A stretch of 64,000 nt of DNA from assembly GCF_003173575.1 (NCBI RefSeq), contig NZ_QGNY01000004.1, positions 544,831 to 608,830 on the forward strand, given 5' to 3'. This stretch comes from Pedobacter paludis (GTDB lineage Bacteria; Bacteroidota; Bacteroidia; Sphingobacteriales; Sphingobacteriaceae). The translations under genes and the position numbers were made by a program. The notes under the pieces were generated by a model that made no database searches, was not told the DNA's origin, and saw nothing but the letters and a program-made list of their open reading frames with translations. Positions 1 to 8,460 of the stretch are shown piece after piece; positions within the stretch are counted from its first letter, which is position 1; each line of letters begins with the position of its first letter.

Positions 1-290
1 TCATTGCCGGAGGCTTAGTCTTTTTGGACAAACTAAAGGACCAAACCGAGCTTTTAGCGAGCTCATTAATGCAATTAATTGACAACAAGCTATTAATATA
101 TTTTCCGGCTCGCTATTTTCCTGTTCACGTTCGTAGCTTGCTTGTATAGTGCCCTCTAGAAAATAGACCATGCAAATATAGTCACTCAAACATGCCTTAA
201 CTACGCTTCATCTACGACGCATCTATGCTTGAACCACGGGGATATGGCGAAGGAAGGGTGAATATGACTGGGTTAAAATACAGAAATTCG
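1..290. other. Left-edge region without a convincing gene
   Basis: The only ORF here is a 62-codon minus-strand frame starting at TTG (189) and ending at the first base of the window. It has no recognisable domain or signal peptide, so it is not called. No repeat copy or RNA gene is evident. Confidence 0.3.
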
Positions 291-737
291 CTAGTTTATT
301 CTTCTTCGAATTAAGATAAGGGCGAACGTTCCAGAGGCTAAAGCAATTGCCCAGGTGTAATCATCTAGTGGGCATTGAAGCTCAAAATCGCTATAATATG
401 TTCCCTGAACGCCTGAATAATACGGACCCAAACCAGCAATATTGGTTTTTTTATTGCAGGTAATTAAATAAACAAGGCTTCCTACACTTACAGCGCTACT
501 CACTTCCCCACCCTGATCGCACACAAAGCAAGCCGTAGAAGTAGATATGGTGCCAGTGAAGCAACTGGTAGGTTGACCAGGAATGGCATATAGTTTTAAA
601 TCGCTGAATAGATTTACCCCTAAGCCAATAGTTGCGGGGTTAGAATAAATGTTCGAACTCACCATACATCCTGCATCAGCTTGGCAATGGCTGATATAAG
701 CAAAAACTATAAATAAGAATGAACATAAAAATTTCAT
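291..737 (-). CDS. Small secreted protein with exosortase-type C-terminal sorting signal (PID-CTERM-like), paralogue 1
   Basis: The 148-residue product has an N-terminal signal peptide (about residues 1-20), then Asp-Ala-Gly-Cys at the mature N-terminus. A Cys/Ser/Thr/Gly-rich middle follows. The C-terminus has the three parts of an exosortase substrate: the motif CPLDDY, a ~16-residue hydrophobic helix and the basic end RRRIN. The ATG at 737 is preferred over an upstream in-frame TTG because it starts directly with the signal peptide. Three paralogues lie at 3.3-5.0 kb on the same strand, and an exosortase gene lies at 43.8 kb. The inferred role is a surface or envelope protein cleaved at the motif by the exosortase. 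Its molecular function is unknown. Confidence 0.8.
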   Translation of the reverse strand: MKFLCSFLFIVFAYISHCQADAGCMVSSNIYSNPATIGLGVNLFSDLKLYAIPGQPTSCFTGTISTSTACFVCDQGGEVSSAVSVGSLVYLITCNKKTNIAGLGPYYSGVQGTYYSDFELQCPLDDYTWAIALASGTFALILIRRRIN

Positions 738-1040
738 GATTGGCAACTGCTTCTCACAAAATTAAGGCAGCAGTACATCCGATTGATCGTTCTTTTTGTT
801 CAGTTTGGTATGTCAAATATTGATCAAATAGATTTTATAAATGAACGACCACTTACTCAAGTCATTTAAAATTTGATATTTGAGTTTCTTGTAGCCCAAA
901 TGCATTCTTTGTGGATACGATAAGATTACGAGGTTCTTTAAATAGAAATATATACTTTTACCATATATCAGTCGGGAATATATTGCGAAAAGCTTCCTAA
1001 ATGACGATAATGATGAATACAGTTTTTAATATACAACTTA
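738..1040. other. Divergent intergenic region between a PID-CTERM-like gene and the cupin operon
   Basis: This AT-rich stretch separates the divergent genes at 737 and 1041. It holds the candidate minus-strand promoter noted at 757-764. For the plus strand only a weak match (TACTTTTA at 953-960) was found. No ORF, repeat or RNA gene was recognised. Confidence 0.5.
757..764 (-). promoter_or_regulatory. Candidate Bacteroidota -7 box for the PID-CTERM-like gene at 291-737
   Basis: Read on the minus strand this is TAATTTTG, a full match to the TAnnTTTG consensus, about 20 nt upstream of the ATG at 737. No convincing TTG-type -33 element is seen at the expected distance, so the call is tentative. 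Confidence 0.35.
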
Positions 1041-1442
1041 ATGATTGAAAAAATAGAACATCAGGGCAATTTATTGGCCATAATCATTAGGGCAAATTAT
1101 CAAAAAGATGGAATAAGCTTTTTTACGCCCAATGATTTTTCTCAGCAATTGGGTTATATGAATAGAAAAAAGGGTTATGTAATTGAGCCTCATATCCATA
1201 AACTTGTAGAAAGAAAAGTAGTTTTAACCCAGGAAGTACTTTATATAAAAAGTGGAAGTGTTCTTGTAAATTTTTACGATGAAAGCCAGCTTTTTTTAGA
1301 GCATAGAATTGTGGTAACTGGCGATGTCATCCTTCTTGCAAGTGGAGGCCATGGTTTTGAAATGCTCGAAGATTCAGAAATGATCGAAATAAAACAAGGC
1401 CCTTATGTTGGAGAAGAAGACAAAGTAAGATTTAAACCCTAA
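1041..1442 (+). CDS. Small cupin-fold protein of a sugar-modification gene set
   Basis: The 133-residue product looks like a single cupin domain. It has a PHIH metal-binding-type motif near residue 52, a central QEVLYIKSGSV strand, and a glycine- and histidine-containing second cupin motif (SGGHGFEM) near residue 107. It ends three bases before a methyltransferase gene, and a DegT aminotransferase gene follows, so the three probably form one operon. Small cupins in such settings act as nucleotide-sugar isomerases or epimerases, or as auxiliary binding proteins. The substrate cannot be read from the sequence, and a specific FdtA/QdtA or WbuC assignment is not justified. Confidence 0.6.
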   Translation: MIEKIEHQGNLLAIIIRANYQKDGISFFTPNDFSQQLGYMNRKKGYVIEPHIHKLVERKVVLTQEVLYIKSGSVLVNFYDESQLFLEHRIVVTGDVILLASGGHGFEMLEDSEMIEIKQGPYVGEEDKVRFKP

Positions 1443-1445
1443 CAA

Positions 1446-2198
1446 ATGCAAGAAGTTTTTAATGTCTACAGTTCTTATTATGATTTGATATATAAGGATA
1501 AAGACTATAATAGGGAAGCAGATTATGTTATAGAATTGATTACAAAATATCATAAAAACGCGATTGATATTATTGAGTTTGGTTCTGGCACCGGCAAGCA
1601 TGCTGAATTATTTTCCTTAAAAGGATTTAATGTTGTTGGAGTAGAGCCAAGTGCCGAAATGATTAAAATTGCAACACCAAAAACAAATACCAGTCTTTCA
1701 TTTGTTCAATCCTCAATAGAATCGTATAATAACACAAAAGACTTTGATGTTGCCTTAGCTCTTTTTCATGTAATCAGTTATTTAACTACGAACGAAGACC
1801 TCGAAAAAGCTTTTACAAATGTATGCAAGCGCTTAAAAAAAGATGGTTTATTTATATTTGATGTGTGGTACAGCCCGGCGGTTTTAACCCAATTACCCGA
1901 AAAAAGAACAAAAACCATTGAAAATGACTTAATTAAAGTGATTAGAAATGCCGAACCAACAATTCACTGGAATACAAACATCATCGACGTCGCTTATAAA
2001 ATTGAGGTATTAAATAAACTTGAACAAAAAATCAGCCATCTATATGAAACCCACAAAATGCGTCATTTTAGTATCCCTGAGCTGCTGTTGTTAGCGAAGG
2101 TTTATGGCTTTGAATTGGTTACAACTCATGAATTTTTAACCAAAAAAATCCCTGGCGCTGATACTTGGGGCATCTGTATGGTTCTCCAAAAAAAATAA
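1446..2198 (+). CDS. Class I SAM-dependent methyltransferase
   Basis: A 250-residue Rossmann-fold methyltransferase. Motif I, IEFGSGTGKHAELF, lies near residue 42, followed by the acidic end of strand beta-2 (GVEPS). The region FDVALALFHVISYL matches motif post-II, and GLFIFDVWYSP lies further on. The gene starts three bases after the cupin gene and ends eight bases before the DegT aminotransferase start. The likely role is O- or N-methylation of an amino-sugar intermediate made with the neighbouring aminotransferase. The acceptor is unknown. Confidence 0.8.
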   Translation: MQEVFNVYSSYYDLIYKDKDYNREADYVIELITKYHKNAIDIIEFGSGTGKHAELFSLKGFNVVGVEPSAEMIKIATPKTNTSLSFVQSSIESYNNTKDFDVALALFHVISYLTTNEDLEKAFTNVCKRLKKDGLFIFDVWYSPAVLTQLPEKRTKTIENDLIKVIRNAEPTIHWNTNIIDVAYKIEVLNKLEQKISHLYETHKMRHFSIPELLLLAKVYGFELVTTHEFLTKKIPGADTWGICMVLQKK

Positions 2199-2206
2199 TC
2201 AACCTT

Positions 2207-3325
2207 ATGAAATTTATACCTGTAAATACACCTTTGTTAAATGGCAATGAACTTAAATATTTAACTGAATGTATCACAACAGGCTGGATTAGCAGTGAAG
2301 GGCCTTTTATTAAAGAATTTGAAGCAAAATTTTCATCATACATTGGTCAAAAACATGGAATAGCTGTAAGTAATGGTTCCGCAGCGCTGGATATAGCAAT
2401 AAAGGCATTAGGCATATGTATGGGAGATGAAGTGATTATGCCCACATTTACGATTATCTCACCCGCACAATCCATTGTTACAGCAGGTGCAACACCAGTT
2501 TTAGTTGATTGTAGCTTAACAAACTGGAACATGAATGTAGTTGAAATCGAAAGCAAAATTACAGAAAGAACAAAAGCTATTCTTGTTGTACATATTTATG
2601 GCTTACCTGTGGATATGTCCTCCATTTTAACACTTGCAAAAAGATATAAGTTAAAAATAATTGAGGATGCAGCCGAAGTTCATGGACAAACCTATAATGG
2701 TCAAAAATGCGGATCTTTTGGTGATGTGTCTATTTTTAGTTTTTATCCCAATAAACACATAACCACGGGAGAAGGTGGAATGATTTTGACTAATGATCAA
2801 CATCTTGCAGATCGATGCCAAAAATTAAGGAATCTTTGTTTTGAACCGTATGGACCAAGATTTGTTCATTACGAACTGGGCTGGAATTACCGCATGACCA
2901 ATTTACAGGCTGCGTTGGGTCTTGCTCAGCTTGAGCAAATAGATTACTTTATTGATAAAAAAAGAAAGTTGGGCAGCTTTTATCAAAGGGAGTTAAGCTT
3001 TTTAAAAGATTTTGGATTCTTACTCCCAGAAGAATCTAGCGATTTCGCCGAGAATATTTATTGGGTTTTTGGGCTGGTAGCTTCATCAGAGGAGGAAAAA
3101 GAAAATTTAGTGGCTTTTTTGAATCAAAATAAAATTGCAACAAGACCATTTTTCTGGTGTATGCATGAACAGCCTGTTTTTAAGGAAATGGGCTTATTCC
3201 AAAATGAATCTTATCCAAATGCTGAAAAGCTGGCGAGAAATGGCTTTTATCTACCTTCCGGATTGGGAACCGAAGAAGAAGATTTGGAAAGAGTTGTTTC
3301 TGTGATAAAAAATTATAAAAATTAG
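2207..3325 (+). CDS. DegT/DnrJ/EryC1-family sugar aminotransferase
   Basis: A 372-residue PLP-dependent aminotransferase of the sugar-nucleotide family. It shows the usual start (FIPVNTPLL), the SNGSAALDIAIKALG cofactor-phosphate region, EDAAEVHG, and the lysine of FYPNKHITTGEGG (about residue 183) that forms the internal aldimine. The ATG at 2207 is chosen over an upstream in-frame TTG because the family motif begins immediately after it. Members transfer an amino group to 4- or 3-keto nucleotide sugars. With the upstream cupin and methyltransferase it probably makes a methylated amino sugar. This operon is separated from the main glycan locus by three PID-CTERM-like genes. Confidence 0.88.
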   Translation: MKFIPVNTPLLNGNELKYLTECITTGWISSEGPFIKEFEAKFSSYIGQKHGIAVSNGSAALDIAIKALGICMGDEVIMPTFTIISPAQSIVTAGATPVLVDCSLTNWNMNVVEIESKITERTKAILVVHIYGLPVDMSSILTLAKRYKLKIIEDAAEVHGQTYNGQKCGSFGDVSIFSFYPNKHITTGEGGMILTNDQHLADRCQKLRNLCFEPYGPRFVHYELGWNYRMTNLQAALGLAQLEQIDYFIDKKRKLGSFYQRELSFLKDFGFLLPEESSDFAENIYWVFGLVASSEEEKENLVAFLNQNKIATRPFFWCMHEQPVFKEMGLFQNESYPNAEKLARNGFYLPSGLGTEEEDLERVVSVIKNYKN

Positions 3326-3338
3326 ATATGGCTTAGTC

Positions 3339-3821
3339 TTACGTAGACACGAAGATTAGATGCGAGTTTATGAACGAGCGATACTTTGATCTGAGAATAT
3401 ATGCCATTATCATTGAAAAAAAAGAACCTAAGATAAAAATATAATCATCTATTGGCGCATTACAGACTGGGATTGAATAAGTTCTCAAATCTCCATGCCC
3501 TGATCGACCTGTTACATAACATAGGCCAGCGGAGGAACCCAAATCAATATCATCAGCATGTCCCGTACTTGAAAATCCAGTATTAATTTCCCCGCAAGTA
3601 TAACTGTTACTTCCGTTATTATTATTAATGGTTTTAGGATTAGAAATAGAATAAAAAGGGTACTGGACACCATCATTGTATTCAGGACTTAAACCATCAT
3701 TAGTATAGGTTAAGTATACTGTGGGATAAAATACACAGCCTTGGTTTGCGCCGGGATTACCAGCGCCATAAGAAATTTCGGTCACAGCTAATAGCAGCAA
3801 CAGACATTTTGCAAACTTCAT
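3339..3821 (-). CDS. PID-CTERM-like exosortase substrate, paralogue 2
   Basis: The 160-residue product has a short signal peptide (about residues 1-19), then Asn-Gln-Gly-Cys near the mature start. A low-complexity Gly/Asn/Ser/Tyr segment follows. The C-terminal signal is APIDDY, a hydrophobic helix and the basic residues RSKYR. The Pro-Ile-Asp triplet is what the PID-CTERM name describes. Unlike its paralogues it continues for about 17 residues beyond the helix, ending SHLIFVST. This may be a late stop codon or a genuine variant. The gene converges on the DegT gene, with 13 bases between the stops. Confidence 0.75.
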   Translation of the reverse strand: MKFAKCLLLLLAVTEISYGAGNPGANQGCVFYPTVYLTYTNDGLSPEYNDGVQYPFYSISNPKTINNNNGSNSYTCGEINTGFSSTGHADDIDLGSSAGLCYVTGRSGHGDLRTYSIPVCNAPIDDYIFILGSFFSMIMAYILRSKYRSFINSHLIFVST

Positions 3822-4158
3822 AAAAAGAAAATAGACAACAAAAAAGTAGGTTTAAGACTACAATTTTACAAATATTGAAAATAAAATTCTTACTTACGAA
3901 TTAATTAGACTTTTGGTTTTAAATTTTAGGAAAAGAATTAGTAAACAATTTGCAGTATATACTGAAGCTTCAGCAAAATTAAGTATTACTAAATAACAGC
4001 CATGAAATTGCTGTGATATTATTCAAATGAAATATTTATACATGAAGAATCAAACCTTCAGAATTTTATCTAGAATGATCAAAAAAAGCTGAAGGCATTC
4101 ATATAAATTAAAAAGACAACATTTGTGGGATGACCAGATTAGAAGAAATAATCGCCAT
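3822..4158. other. Intergenic region between two PID-CTERM-like genes
   Basis: 337 bases of AT-rich sequence between the start of the gene ending at 3821 and the stop of the next gene. It contains a 10-bp perfect palindrome TGAAGCTTCA near 3964. No ORF, no clear terminator and no full TAnnTTTG box were found on the minus strand. Confidence 0.4.
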
Positions 4159-4524
4159 TTAGTTAGCAAGCTCCATCTTTAAAACGGATTTTTTTTTAGA
4201 ATAATAAAAACCAACTAAACCAAGAACCGAAACTAAACCCCATGAATAATCATCTAGAGGACAAAAAAACAAATTTGCATCAACAACAACACCAGAATAT
4301 GTCCCCGAACAAGCGGTACAAGGTGTAGACGTTGTAGAATTTATCTTGACAAACCTATTTGTTGGTGATCCAGATGGGCAATATGTTACAAAATAGGTGC
4401 AGTCATATACTCCAGCAGTCATAAAAAAAACTCCAGTTGAAGTAGAGCAACCCGGATCAGCTTTAGCTGTATTGATGGAAGAGAAGAATACTATATAAAT
4501 AATACCTAAAATTATTTTTTTCAT
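4159..4524 (-). CDS. PID-CTERM-like exosortase substrate, paralogue 3
   Basis: The 121-residue product has a signal peptide (about residues 1-22), Asp-Pro-Gly-Cys at the mature start, a short Cys/Thr/Ser-rich body and the C-terminal signal CPLDDYSWG. A hydrophobic helix and a basic segment SKKK follow, then ten further residues. CPLDDY is identical to that in the paralogue at 291-737. A good Bacteroidota promoter lies 36 bases upstream. The inferred role is an exosortase-processed small envelope protein. No enzymatic motif is present. Confidence 0.78.
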   Translation of the reverse strand: MKKIILGIIYIVFFSSINTAKADPGCSTSTGVFFMTAGVYDCTYFVTYCPSGSPTNRFVKINSTTSTPCTACSGTYSGVVVDANLFFCPLDDYSWGLVSVLGLVGFYYSKKKSVLKMELAN

Positions 4525-4559
4525 ATCAAAGTTAGGAATTTAGGGTGATTCTAGAGTTA

Positions 4560-4590
4560 CAAATATAACGAGAATCAAACAAAGAACCAA
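4560..4590 (-). promoter_or_regulatory. Bacteroidota-type promoter of the PID-CTERM-like gene at 4159-4524
   Basis: On the minus strand the sequence reads TTG (4590-4588), a 20-nt spacer and TATATTTG (4567-4560). This fits the TTG / TAnnTTTG promoter of the phylum. The expected start site leaves a leader of about 30 nt before the ATG at 4524. Confidence 0.55.
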
Positions 4591-4675
4591 GTCAACAAAT
4601 TAATCAAGCAAAACGGTCTTTCCTAAAAGCCTTGAGCATCTTTCTCAATGTCCTTATACACAATAAAAACAAACT

Positions 4676-5020
4676 TTAATAACCTTGAATTTTTCGCCTA
4701 CGAATATAGTAAAAGGTTAAAGCAGAGAGCCCCATAGCAAAGGGTAAAATGTATTCGTCTAAAGAACAACCTGCCGGAAGTCCATAAGTTACTAGTGTAC
4801 CCCCAAAGCCAGAAATAGAACATGTACCTCCCTTCGGAATTATGCAATATAAAGATTCTGGATTTGCATAACTCGTTCCGAAGAGATTGTAAGTCGTACC
4901 ACCTGTGTTAGTTACATATAAGTTCCCAGTAATATCACCTATACAACCCGTTTGTGCATAGGAATTTTCTAATATGAAGCAAAATAATCCAAATAGAAAT
5001 AAGATTTTGAATTTTCCCAT
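4676..5020 (-). CDS. PID-CTERM-like exosortase substrate, paralogue 4
   Basis: A 114-residue product, taking the ATG at 5020 rather than the adjacent TTG at 5023. It has a signal peptide (about residues 1-22), Gln-Thr-Gly-Cys at the mature start and a Gly/Thr/Tyr-rich body. The C-terminus has Cys-Ser-Leu-Asp-Glu-Tyr, a hydrophobic helix and the basic end RRRKIQGY. Glu replaces the second Asp of the motif found in the other three. It is the paralogue closest to, and divergent from, the Wza gene of the glycan locus. Confidence 0.75.
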   Translation of the reverse strand: MGKFKILFLFGLFCFILENSYAQTGCIGDITGNLYVTNTGGTTYNLFGTSYANPESLYCIIPKGGTCSISGFGGTLVTYGLPAGCSLDEYILPFAMGLSALTFYYIRRRKIQGY

Positions 5021-5081
5021 CAATTAAAAGTTGCCCTTTTAATCATGGAAATGTGCTAAAACAACAAGGAGGTGATTAAAA

Positions 5082-5089
5082 CAAAAGTA
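5082..5089 (-). promoter_or_regulatory. Candidate -7 box for the PID-CTERM-like gene at 4676-5020
   Basis: The minus strand reads TACTTTTG, a full TAnnTTTG match, 62 bases upstream of the ATG. No clear -33 TTG is present. The predicted leader would begin with a stretch matching the 3' end of 16S rRNA (5066-5076), described in the findings. Confidence 0.35.
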
Positions 5090-5219
5090 AAATATTCTAC
5101 TGTTAATTTTATGCTTATTTCTTTATAATCATTGACTTATATCAACATTATGTACGAATTCTAATCTTGAATTTAATTTTAAAGCTTTCTATTTTTTCTT
5201 TTTTAGATATTTTAAAAGG

Positions 5220-5227
5220 TATTTTTG
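5220..5227 (+). promoter_or_regulatory. Candidate -7 box for the glycan export genes
   Basis: TATTTTTG matches TAnnTTTG and lies 33 bases upstream of the ATG of the Wza-like gene. The -33 region is T-rich without a clean TTG. This could be the main promoter of the wza-wzc pair. Confidence 0.45.
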
Positions 5228-5260
5228 TACTTTACGTAATTAAACTAGACCGTCATCTCC

Positions 5261-6058
5261 ATGACCATACATTTGCGATTCCTATTTCTTTATTTGATCA
5301 GCTTTTGCCTACTCACTTCGTGTGCTGTACGAAAACAGCATACCTTATTTAATTCTCCTACCGACATTGTAACCGATACCATTAAACAAGTTTATGTGGT
5401 GAATGATCAAGGGATTAGTGATGCTTATTATAAAATAAAAATAAACGATCAGTTGGCCATTCGCAATGTTCAGAATTTTGAGTTCGGCGCCAATAATAAC
5501 AATACTGCCGGAAGCGCAACTGGCGGAACGAACGCTTCGGTTTTATCTTTTCAGGTTGAAACAGATGGTTTTGTTACTTTACCAGCCATTGGCAAAGTAG
5601 AGGTTGTGGGCTTAACCAGACGAGAAGCTGCATTAAAAATTCAGGATATCTACAAGCAAAAATTACTAAAAGACCCCATTATTGAGTTAACTGTTATCAA
5701 TTTAAAAGTTACGCTTTTGGGCGAATTTGGCAAACAAGGGAATTTCTTGTTGGAACGAGATAACACCACATTGATAGATATTATTGGTGAGGCGGGCGGA
5801 ATTACGAAAACAGCAGATCCTAAAACATTAAAAATTATTCGGGGAGATAGAAACCATCCGGAAATTATTTATGTAAATCTGAATGACATCAACAGCCTAG
5901 CCAGCAAAAAACTAATTATGCAAAATAATGACATTGTAGTTTTGCAACAAACCAAGGGACAAGCTATAAGTGAAAAACTACAAAGTGCCAATAATATTAT
6001 ACAGCCGCTTTTAGTCGTTATAAACTTAGCCGTATTAATTTTTACTTTAACTCGTTAA
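5261..6058 (+). CDS. wza: Wza-like polysaccharide export outer-membrane lipoprotein
   Basis: The 265-residue product has a lipoprotein signal peptide with lipobox LTSC (Cys21). A polysaccharide-export (Poly_export) domain at about residues 55-135 contains the VETDGFVTLPAIGKVEVVGL signature. An SLBB-type segment with NLKVTLLGEFGKQGNF and DIIGEAGGIT follows. The last ~20 residues are a hydrophobic helix, as in Wza proteins whose C-terminus crosses the outer membrane. It forms the export channel for exopolysaccharide. Its stop overlaps the start of the Wzc-like gene by one base, so the two are translationally linked. Confidence 0.9.
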   Translation: MTIHLRFLFLYLISFCLLTSCAVRKQHTLFNSPTDIVTDTIKQVYVVNDQGISDAYYKIKINDQLAIRNVQNFEFGANNNNTAGSATGGTNASVLSFQVETDGFVTLPAIGKVEVVGLTRREAALKIQDIYKQKLLKDPIIELTVINLKVTLLGEFGKQGNFLLERDNTTLIDIIGEAGGITKTADPKTLKIIRGDRNHPEIIYVNLNDINSLASKKLIMQNNDIVVLQQTKGQAISEKLQSANNIIQPLLVVINLAVLIFTLTR

Positions 6059-8460
6059 TGGATTATAACAATCAAATCGAACAGAATAAGCTCGCTAGCC
6101 AAACAATTAATTATTGGAAAATTCTAAGAATTTTTTTAAGTAGGTGGTATTGGGTTGCTGGTTGTGTTCTCATAAGTTTTATTATTGCATGGCTTTATTT
6201 GCGCACAATAACACCAATTTATATTACCTCTGCATCGCTAAAACTGGACAATAACGATCAACAAATGAATACATTGCCCAATGCGCCAATGAATTATAGA
6301 GGATTTGTTTCCAATCAGATACAAACAGAGGGAATTATAATGCGTTCAGAAGATGTAATCTTGAATGCTCTAAAAAACCTTGATTATAAGATAAGTTACT
6401 ATTTAGAGGGCCGCGTTAGAACATCAGAACTTTATCCGAAAACCCCATTCAAAATTGATATTTTATATCAGGATTCTGTAAATTTCAGTAGGGCCATCTA
6501 CAATGTGAGCCCTATTGATGCCAATACTTTTGAGATTTCGACCAGCGACAATCAATTTAAAACTCAAGAAAAATATAAATATAATCAGCCCATTAACATG
6601 GGCAATATGGTTTTTGCTCTAAAATCTCCAGTGCCTGCTGTGGGTAAATACAGTTTTAAATTTAATGGGATTAGAGATTTATATGGTAGAGCTGCAGGTG
6701 GCTTAAATGTTTATGAACAAGAGAAGAATACGAACATTATGGGAGTTACCCATACGGACAGCAACCCCACTTTTTCGGCTGATGTACTTAATGAAATTAT
6801 TAAACAGTATGTTAAAAACGATGCCGAGCTTAAAAAAAGATCCGCCAAACAAACTATCGATTACCTAAATAGCCAGATTGATTTTCTTGATGCTCAGGTA
6901 AATAAATCTGGCAATAAACTGTCTAACTTCCAAACTTCAAATAGAATTATTGATCCTGTAACTGACAAACAAATTAATAGCTCGAAACTTTCCCAATTAC
7001 AAGATCAAGTTGCTCAACTTCAATTGCAGGAACTGGGCATACAACAGCTGGAAGATCAGGTTAAAAACAATAAAGATAAAATACAACTCAACTTAAATCT
7101 TGAGGGAACAAACAGTACGTTGCTGGCAGGTTTAATTACTCAGTTCAACTCATTAATTATTTCGAGAGAAAATAAATTGCAAAGCTTTAATGCTGAAGCA
7201 CAGCCCATAAAAGATATTGAAAGTCAAATTAACGAGCTTAAACAAGCAATAGTAACAAATATTCGCCTATTACACGAGCGCAATCAGAAAACTATTTCCT
7301 ATATTAATGGACAAATTAACAATGCCAATCAATCCTTAGGAACCATTCCGGCCAAACAAAATGATTTTGCCAAATTGCAAAGTAATTTCGACATCAATCA
7401 ACGGATGTTTTCAATGCTTTTTGAACGCAAGCTTTCTGCTCAAATTAGCTCTGCAGCTGTAATTTCTGGAGCAACCATTATTGGCCAGGCACAACCTTCT
7501 TTCTCGCCCATTTCCCCTATTCCTCGCAAAATATATTCTTCCTACATGTTTATGGGCTTATTTGCTGGCTTGGGATTGATATTGGCAGCACGATTATTAA
7601 ATCCTTATTTATACGATATTGAAACTATTGAAGGTATAACTGCAACACCAATAATCGGCGTGATTTTGAAATACCCTAAAAAAGTAGATTTCGAAAGTCA
7701 AAGTGTACTTTCGATTGAAAAGCCAAAATCTATTTTTGCAGAATCAGTGCGCTCGGTGAGGACAAATTTGAGCTTTATGGCAAGCGACCGAGCAACAAAA
7801 GTTATCTGCGTGACTTCTGAAATATCTGGAGAAGGTAAATCTTTTGTAAGCTTAAATCTAGCAGGTACACTTTCGATTATTGACAAAAAAGTCATCCTAA
7901 TTGCAGCCGATTTAAGAAAATCTAAATTGCATAAAGCATTTGGATTTAATAATAATATTGGCCTTAGTACCTATCTTTCTAAACAAAGTTCTTTGGATGA
8001 GATTATAAATCGGGATGAAAAACATAATATTGATTACATTACCTCAGGACCTGTTCCGCCTAACCCTTCAGAGCTTTTACACAGCGATCAGATTCAGGAA
8101 CTAATTGCTAAACTAAGACTTACATATGAATATATCATTATAGATACTGCACCTGTTGGGCTGGTTTCGGACTCTATCCCTCTTATTAGGCAGGCCGATG
8201 TAAATCTGTTTATTCTTCGATCAGGTGTTTCCAAAAACAGAGCTGCCAGCATTCCAGATCGTTTATCAAAAGAATATAGTTTGAATAACATTGCCATCAT
8301 CCTAAATTCTTTTGGCAACGAAAAGTTGCACTCTAATATTTATACCACCAATTACGCTTACGGCAATACAGGCACTTACTATTATTCCAACTACACGGGT
8401 TATGGTAGAAGTGGGTATTATGATCATGAGAAAAGATGGTGGGAGTTTTGGAAGAAATAA
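6058..8460 (+). CDS. wzc: Wzc-like chain-length determinant / bacterial tyrosine autokinase
   Basis: The 800-residue product fuses a Wzz/GumC-type periplasmic chain-length regulator to a cytoplasmic BY-kinase. A first membrane helix lies near residues 33-53, a long coiled-coil periplasmic part follows, and a second helix lies near 495-515. The kinase has Walker A ISGEGKS (about residue 590), Walker A' VILIAADLRKS and Walker B IIIDTAPVG. The C-terminal ~40 residues carry a cluster of more than ten tyrosines, the usual autophosphorylation tail, and end in WWEFWKK. It pairs with Wza to control export and polymer length. A repeat array begins directly after its stop. Confidence 0.93.
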   Translation: MDYNNQIEQNKLASQTINYWKILRIFLSRWYWVAGCVLISFIIAWLYLRTITPIYITSASLKLDNNDQQMNTLPNAPMNYRGFVSNQIQTEGIIMRSEDVILNALKNLDYKISYYLEGRVRTSELYPKTPFKIDILYQDSVNFSRAIYNVSPIDANTFEISTSDNQFKTQEKYKYNQPINMGNMVFALKSPVPAVGKYSFKFNGIRDLYGRAAGGLNVYEQEKNTNIMGVTHTDSNPTFSADVLNEIIKQYVKNDAELKKRSAKQTIDYLNSQIDFLDAQVNKSGNKLSNFQTSNRIIDPVTDKQINSSKLSQLQDQVAQLQLQELGIQQLEDQVKNNKDKIQLNLNLEGTNSTLLAGLITQFNSLIISRENKLQSFNAEAQPIKDIESQINELKQAIVTNIRLLHERNQKTISYINGQINNANQSLGTIPAKQNDFAKLQSNFDINQRMFSMLFERKLSAQISSAAVISGATIIGQAQPSFSPISPIPRKIYSSYMFMGLFAGLGLILAARLLNPYLYDIETIEGITATPIIGVILKYPKKVDFESQSVLSIEKPKSIFAESVRSVRTNLSFMASDRATKVICVTSEISGEGKSFVSLNLAGTLSIIDKKVILIAADLRKSKLHKAFGFNNNIGLSTYLSKQSSLDEIINRDEKHNIDYITSGPVPPNPSELLHSDQIQELIAKLRLTYEYIIIDTAPVGLVSDSIPLIRQADVNLFILRSGVSKNRAASIPDRLSKEYSLNNIAIILNSFGNEKLHSNIYTTNYAYGNTGTYYYSNYTGYGRSGYYDHEKRWWEFWKK

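Noticed and set aside
1..189. 62-codon minus-strand ORF at the left edge
   Set aside because: TTG start, no recognisable domain, and no sequence beyond the edge to judge context. It may be a decayed or spurious frame.
2165..2206. Longer start for the first DegT aminotransferase
   Set aside because: It needs a TTG inside the methyltransferase gene, while the family N-terminus begins at the ATG at 2207.
5167..5352. Plus-strand ORF overlapping the start of wza
   Set aside because: It is out of frame with the lipoprotein and covers its promoter region. No domain is visible.
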